A stretch of DNA of 9,567 nt. It comes from Elusimicrobia bacterium RIFCSPLOWO2_01_FULL_60_11 (GTDB lineage: Bacteria; Elusimicrobiota; Elusimicrobia; 2-02-FULL-39-32). The notes beneath the pieces were generated by a model. The model worked only from the letters and a program-made list of their open reading frames with translations. It did no database searches and was not told the origin of the DNA. Each line of letters starts with the position of its first letter. The first letter of the stretch is position 1. Shown here one piece after another: positions 6,958 through 9,567 of the stretch. The position numbers were made by a program, and so were the translations under genes. The stretch is taken from contig MGUS01000028.1 of the NCBI GenBank assembly GCA_001800085.1, positions 1 through 9,567 of the forward strand. The letters run 5' to 3'.

Positions 6958-8345
6958 TGGCCAAGACCCTCCTCATCGTCGACGACGACAAAGCGCTCTG
7001 CCAGGCGATGCGGCTTTTCCTGGAAGTGGAGGGTTACCGCGCGCTCGATTTCCAAAAAGGGGCCGACGCGCTCGCCTACATCGATCGAGAGCCCGTCCAG
7101 GCGGTGCTGCTGGACCTGGACTTGGGAGAAGGCGGGGACGAAGGCCTCTCGCTCCTCGAAAAGATGAAGCGGATGGATCCGCACCTGCCCGTCATCATCC
7201 TCACGGGCGATTCCACCGTCAAGGTGGCCGTGCAGGCCATGAAAGCCGGCGCCTACTATTACATCACCAAGCCCTTCGACAACGACGAAGTCATCGTGCT
7301 GGTGCGCAAGGCCGTGGACGAATACGACAAGTCCCGGCAGATCGAGATCCTCCGCGCGCGCACCTTGAACATCAAATTTCCCGTCATCGTGGGCGCCTCC
7401 GCCGCCGTCAAGGCCGCCATGGAGATGGCCGACCGCATCGCCCCCACGGAGCTGACCGTCGTCATCCACGGCGAATCCGGCAGCGGCAAAGAGGTCTTCG
7501 CCCGCCGCATCCACGCGCGCAGCCCGCGCAAGGACGGTCCTTTCGTGGCCGTGGACTGCGGCACGCTCCAGGAGACCCTGGTGGAATCCGAGCTTTTCGG
7601 GTATGAGAAGGGGGCATTCACGGGCGCGGACCGCCGCAAACTGGGCCAATTCGAGATCGCGTCGGGGGGGACCCTGTTTTTAGACGAGATCGGCAACCTT
7701 CCCCTGTCCGTGCAGGCCAAACTCCTGCGGGTGCTGCAGGAGAGGAAACTCCAGCACCTGGGCGGGCACAAGGAAGTGGACATCGACATCCGCGTCATCA
7801 CCGCTTCCAACGCGAGTTTGGAAGAGATGATCAAAGCCGGGAAATTCCGCGAGGACCTTTACCACCGCCTGAACCAGTTCCTGCTGGAAGTGCCGCCGCT
7901 CCGCAAGCGCACCGACGACATCCCCGAGCTCGCGGCCTATTTTCTGAAGGCCGCCAACGAGGAGATGAAGAAGAGCGTGGGAGGGTTCTCGCCCGAAGCT
8001 CTCAAGGCGATGAAGGGCTATTCCTGGCCCGGCAACATCCGCGAATTCAAGAACGCCGTCTACCGGGCCGTGCTCCTGGCCGACGACGAAGTCAAGCCCG
8101 AACACCTTCAGATCATGCTCACCCGCGACAAGTTCGTGGAGAAGAGCCTCCAGGACTCGGAAGCGGGCAAAGGCATCTCCCTCAAGAAGGCCTCGCGCCA
8201 CGCCTCGGGGATTTTGGAGAAGCAGCTCATCGAGCAGGCCCTCGAAAGCTGCGGGGGGAACAAGTCCCTGGCCGCCAAGCGCCTCAAGATCGACCGCAAA
8301 GCCCTCTACAACAAGCTCAAAAAATACAAACTCATCAAAAAATAG
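6957..8345 (+). CDS. NtrC-family sigma-54-dependent response regulator
   Basis: This 462-residue regulator has the three classic domains. The receiver (1-120) has acidic pocket residues Asp9-Asp11, phospho-acceptor Asp53 in LLDLDLGE, Thr83 and Lys105. The AAA+ sigma-54 interaction domain (about 135-370) has Walker A GESGSGKE (172-179), the GAFTGA loop (219-224) that contacts sigma-54, Walker B LFLDEI with Asp243-Glu244, and the arginine-finger region. The C-terminal Fis-type helix-turn-helix (about 420-462) includes GGNKSLAAKRLKIDRKALYNKLKKY. The GAFTGA motif means it can activate sigma-54 RNA polymerase from enhancer sites. Its ATG overlaps the kinase TAA (TAATG), so translation is coupled. 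The gene ends 16 bases before the convergent hicA, and its TAG lies inside one of a pair of inverted repeats that bracket hicBA. Which NtrC subgroup it belongs to cannot be told from the sequence. Confidence 0.96.
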   Translation: MAKTLLIVDDDKALCQAMRLFLEVEGYRALDFQKGADALAYIDREPVQAVLLDLDLGEGGDEGLSLLEKMKRMDPHLPVIILTGDSTVKVAVQAMKAGAYYYITKPFDNDEVIVLVRKAVDEYDKSRQIEILRARTLNIKFPVIVGASAAVKAAMEMADRIAPTELTVVIHGESGSGKEVFARRIHARSPRKDGPFVAVDCGTLQETLVESELFGYEKGAFTGADRRKLGQFEIASGGTLFLDEIGNLPLSVQAKLLRVLQERKLQHLGGHKEVDIDIRVITASNASLEEMIKAGKFREDLYHRLNQFLLEVPPLRKRTDDIPELAAYFLKAANEEMKKSVGGFSPEALKAMKGYSWPGNIREFKNAVYRAVLLADDEVKPEHLQIMLTRDKFVEKSLQDSEAGKGISLKKASRHASGILEKQLIEQALESCGGNKSLAAKRLKIDRKALYNKLKKYKLIKK

Positions 8346-8361
8346 TTAAAGTAAACCTACT

Positions 8362-8547
8362 CTAAGGTTCGGGAACGCCTAAGTCACGGCAGATTTTACG
8401 GGCTAGAAAGGGATGAACCTCGGCATGCCTAGGAACTGAAGACGTCTGATGGTTGGCAGAGTTCCAGAAGATGGAATGGCGGCCGCCTTCGCGAAAGAGC
8501 CGGCACCCCTGTGAGAGCAGATGCCGAACAAGTTCCCTTCTTTTCAC
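8362..8547 (-). CDS. hicA: HicA mRNA interferase toxin
   Basis: This 61-residue protein matches the short HicA (YcfA) fold, a double-stranded-RNA-binding-like toxin that cleaves mRNA in the cytoplasm. The start KRRELVRHLLSQGCRLFREGGRHSIFWN carries the conserved G-G-[KR]-H-S motif with catalytic His24. SVPRHAEVHPFLARKICRDLGVP is the typical C-terminal half. It starts with GTG at 8547, overlapping the hicB TAG by one base (TAGTG), so expression is coupled to the antitoxin gene. The reading frame is intact and the catalytic residue present, so the toxin is probably active. It is convergent with the NtrC-like gene. Confidence 0.93.
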   Translation of the reverse strand: MKRRELVRHLLSQGCRLFREGGRHSIFWNSANHQTSSVPRHAEVHPFLARKICRDLGVPEP

Positions 8548-8765
8548 TAAACTGCGATGGCGAGTTGTTCTTCTATGGCACGGCGGCCGTGCAGGCGGTG
8601 GGCGATGGCTCGGTTGGCTTCCAATACCATGATCAGAGCTTCTTTCAGATTTTTTTTGGCTTCAGCCAAGGTTTTTCCCTGCGTATTGACGCCGGAAACT
8701 TCTTCGACGTAACCTATATACCACTTGCCCCGCTTCTGATAAACCGCTGTGAATTGAGCAACCAT
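8547..8765 (-). CDS. hicB: HicB family antitoxin
   Basis: This 72-residue protein has the partially degraded RNase-H fold of HicB antitoxins: FTAVYQKRGKWYIGYVEEVSGVNTQGKTLAEAKKNLKEALIMVLEANR. HicB binds HicA and masks its active site. It ends soon after this domain (HRLHGRRAIEEQLAIAV), so no separate ribbon-helix-helix or HTH domain is obvious; if it autoregulates, DNA binding may depend on the short tail or on the complex. The ATG at 8765 begins only six bases after a -10 box, so the message is probably leaderless; no Shine-Dalgarno is seen. It lies upstream of hicA in the same operon. The antitoxin-first order is common for hicBA pairs, while E. coli has hicA first. Confidence 0.9.
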   Translation of the reverse strand: MVAQFTAVYQKRGKWYIGYVEEVSGVNTQGKTLAEAKKNLKEALIMVLEANRAIAHRLHGRRAIEEQLAIAV

Positions 8766-8771
8766 ACTGGC

Positions 8772-8800
8772 AATATACTACATGGAGTCCATCTTGTCAA
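8772..8800 (-). promoter_or_regulatory. Sigma-70-type promoter of hicBA
   Basis: Read on the - strand: a perfect -35 TTGACA (8800-8795), a 17-base spacer, then -10 TATATT (8777-8772). Six bases later comes the hicB ATG, so transcription should start at or within two bases of the A of the start codon. An imperfect inverted repeat flanks the -35: TATACATG (8811-8804 region) and CATGTAGTATA (reaching the -10), a plausible site for autoregulation by HicB or HicAB. Confidence 0.8.
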
Positions 8801-8869
8801 CGGCATGTATAAGTAAACCCTATTATTCATACAAGTTACGTTCGGGGAAATCAAGTTCATCCCAAGTAG

Positions 8870-8939
8870 ATAGTTAAAGCATAGCTTTAAGTTATGGGTT
8901 TTCAGACCCATTTTAGTATTAAAGTATTACTTTAACTAT
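8870..8939. promoter_or_regulatory. Cluster of dyads, possible enhancer sites for an NtrC-type activator
   Basis: Two 17-bp dyads share the form TTAAAGY-N3-RCTTTAA: TTAAAGC-ATA-GCTTTAA at 8874-8890 and TTAAAGT-ATT-ACTTTAA at 8919-8935, centres 45 bp apart. Between them is another hairpin, ATGGGT-N6-ACCCAT (8894-8911). The outer ATAGTTAAAG/CTTTAACTAT (8870-8879, 8930-8939) can pair as well. Paired 17-bp dyads some 265 and 310 bp upstream of a predicted -24/-12 start are typical of sigma-54 enhancers. That they bind the neighbouring regulator is inference. Confidence 0.5.
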
Positions 8940-8949
8940 GTTTCCAGAC

Positions 8950-8978
8950 TGTGGTTAAATATCCACAATTGTGGATAA
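8950..8978. other. Cluster of three DnaA-box-like sites
   Basis: TGTGGATAA at 8970-8978 is the exact reverse complement of the E. coli DnaA box TTATCCACA. ATATCCACA at 8959-8967 and TGTGGTTAA at 8950-8958 (reverse TTAACCACA) each differ by one base. Two of them form a perfect 18-bp palindrome, TATCCACAATTGTGGATA (8960-8977). They sit at the left of a very AT-rich stretch. This may be a replication origin, a DnaA-titration or DnaA-regulated site, or simply a protein-binding palindrome. Confidence 0.5.
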
Positions 8979-9164
8979 ACTTCCCCATCAAAATACCCGC
9001 CAAAAACAGCAAATAAATACCCTATTATATCGCAGTAAATAAGCGCCATTATAGAGGTTATTCCGCCCTGTTATTTAGACAAAAATAAACCCTATTTAAT
9101 TTGATTTAAACCTATATCCAACGATGTATTCAATCTCATTTTACTGTCATACAATACATTAATT
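8979..9164. other. AT-rich non-coding stretch with degenerate TAAACCCTA repeats
   Basis: No credible gene is seen on either strand. GC content is about 28% at 9061-9180 against about 60% in the flanking genes. A degenerate motif, TAAA(TA)CCCTATT, occurs at 9014-9026 and 9086-9097, with weaker copies at 9106-9115 (TTAAACCTAT), at 8813-8824 (TAAACCCTATTA) and at 8352-8360 (TAAACCTAC). AAATACCC also occurs at 8991-8998. The repeats are irregularly spaced. Confidence 0.4.
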
Positions 9165-9181
9165 TTGGCATTTTAATTGCT
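9165..9181 (+). promoter_or_regulatory. Predicted sigma-54 (-24/-12) promoter
   Basis: TTGGCATTTTAATTGCT fits the sigma-54 consensus YTGGCACGNNNNTTGCW at every defined position except the CG after GGCA. GG (9167-9168) and GC (9179-9180) are separated by exactly ten bases, the invariant spacing. The start site would be near 9192, reading rightward into the secreted-protein gene. An overlapping sigma-70 reading (TTGGCA-16-TAGTAT) is poorer. A GAFTGA-bearing activator is encoded about 0.8 kb upstream. Confidence 0.6.
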
Positions 9182-9278
9182 GTATATAGTATTGATCCAA
9201 AACCATGACTAAAATGAGCTTTAAGGCCCGCCTTAACTCCCTCCTCCAATCCCTCCCTCTGCTGGGGTCCTATTTTTT

Positions 9279-9295
9279 TACGCGCGCGCGCGTGC
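9279..9295. other. Alternating purine-pyrimidine (CG)n tract
   Basis: TACGCGCGCGCGCGTGC is 17 bases of strict pyrimidine-purine alternation, a sequence prone to Z-DNA. A run of seven T (9273-9279) lies just before it, and a pyrimidine-rich stretch (about 9234-9260) precedes that. It lies between the predicted sigma-54 start site and the signal-peptide ATG. Confidence 0.7.
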
Positions 9296-9363
9296 CCGCG
9301 CCCACGCGCCTGCCTGCGTGCGTTCCTAGCCCCCTCGGAAAATTTTTTGCCCCCGCATCAGAC

Positions 9364-9567
9364 ATGGCCCGGATCTTCGCGCTCCTTCTGCCGATCCTTT
9401 TCCTGGCCGGCCCCCTGCACGCCGACGTCAACGGCCCCTACTTCTCGACCAGCGTCATCAACATGACCGGCGTGGGCACGGTCGTCTGGACGGCCCCGGG
9501 GAATTCCTCCGGCACAGTGGACAACAAGCTCTCATCTGCCGCCGGGGGCAACTTCACCAGCAACTAC
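9364..9567 (+). CDS. Secreted protein of unknown function, N-terminal part (cut by window end)
   Basis: The frame from ATG 9364 is open to the last base, giving 68 residues. MARIFALLLPILFLAGPLHA-DVNG is a typical Sec signal peptide: one Arg, a leucine-rich core and a cleavage site after LHA at about residue 20. The mature start, FSTSVINMTGVGTVVWTAPGNSSGTVDNKLSSAAGGNFTSNY, is rich in Ser, Thr, Gly and Asn like surface or adhesin-type proteins, but no family is recognised. The same frame is open back to ATG 9205, which would add a 53-residue, Pro/Arg-rich leader encoded by low-complexity DNA. The 9364 start is preferred because it directly begins a signal peptide. Neither start has a Shine-Dalgarno. 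A sigma-54-like promoter lies at 9165-9181, so the gene may be a target of the upstream NtrC-like regulator. Confidence 0.65.
   Translation, partial: MARIFALLLPILFLAGPLHADVNGPYFSTSVINMTGVGTVVWTAPGNSSGTVDNKLSSAAGGNFTSNY

Larger units (their letters stand above)
8342..8939. repeat. 13-bp inverted repeats bracketing the hicBA segment
   Basis: ATAGTTAAAGTAA at 8342-8354 recurs in inverse orientation at 8927-8939. Its first ten bases also recur directly at 8870-8879. The left copy covers the stop codon of the regulator gene. The segment between the repeats contains hicA, hicB and their promoter. This could be the border of an inserted cassette, or the repeated motif (TTAAAGT) could be a binding site for a regulator. 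Confidence 0.5.

Noticed and set aside
8511..8816. 101-codon + strand frame opposite hicB
   Set aside because: HicB on the - strand has clear family motifs; this frame is its shadow.
8979..9164. CRISPR array or regular iterons
   Set aside because: The TAAACCCTA-like copies are short, degenerate and irregularly spaced, with no constant spacer length.
9165..9192. Sigma-70 reading of the promoter (TTGGCA, 16 bases, TAGTAT)
   Set aside because: Weaker -10 and spacing than the sigma-54 reading of the same bases, which has exact GG-N10-GC spacing; kept only as an alternative.

Overview
The window comes from a GC-rich (about 60% in coding DNA), diderm bacterium. It carries the C-terminal part of a very large SprA-like outer-membrane beta-barrel protein, a gap-pgk-secG operon followed by tRNA-Leu(GAG), and a sigma-54-type two-component system. 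This mix fits an uncultured Elusimicrobiota- or FCB-like lineage, but nothing here fixes the phylum and the assignment is a low-confidence inference. All housekeeping genes lie on the + strand; only the hicBA toxin-antitoxin pair is on the - strand.

Layout. 1-2695: 3' part of the SprA-like gene, ending in a barrel-type terminal Phe. 2698-2791: a long, nearly perfect inverted repeat (REP/MITE-like) whose right arm contains the only usable start codon of comF (2778-3425). 3418-3462: an extended -10 promoter overlapping the comF stop codon, and a strong Shine-Dalgarno, leading gap (3470-4489), pgk (TTG start at 4486, overlapping the gap stop) and secG (5660-5935, overlapping the pgk stop). 5941-6044: a folded intergenic element. 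6049-6130: tRNA-Leu(GAG). 6121-6230: a partial copy of the tRNA 3' end inside a strong hairpin. 6235-8345: a sensorless soluble histidine kinase overlapping by one base an NtrC-type regulator (receiver, AAA+ with GAFTGA, Fis-type HTH). 8362-8765: hicA and hicB on the - strand, with a textbook promoter that appears to give a leaderless hicB message. 8766-9363: an AT-rich island (about 28% GC at 9061-9180) holding paired TTAAAG dyads, a cluster of three DnaA-box-like sites and a close match to a sigma-54 -24/-12 promoter. 9364-9567: the start of a secreted protein with a signal peptide, cut by the window end.

How it may fit together. The glycolytic pair and the Sec translocon subunit form one translationally coupled unit beside a Leu tRNA, an arrangement partly conserved in distant bacteria (secG-leuU in E. 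coli). The kinase/regulator pair needs sigma-54 promoters, and the only convincing -24/-12 element seen here lies ahead of the secreted-protein gene, with two matching 17-bp dyads about 265 and 310 bp upstream of the predicted transcription start. That is the geometry of an enhancer-dependent promoter, so the window may contain both a sigma-54 activator and one of its targets, a surface or exported protein. The hicBA pair and its AT-rich flanks, bounded by 13-bp inverted repeats, look like a later insertion between the regulator and that target.
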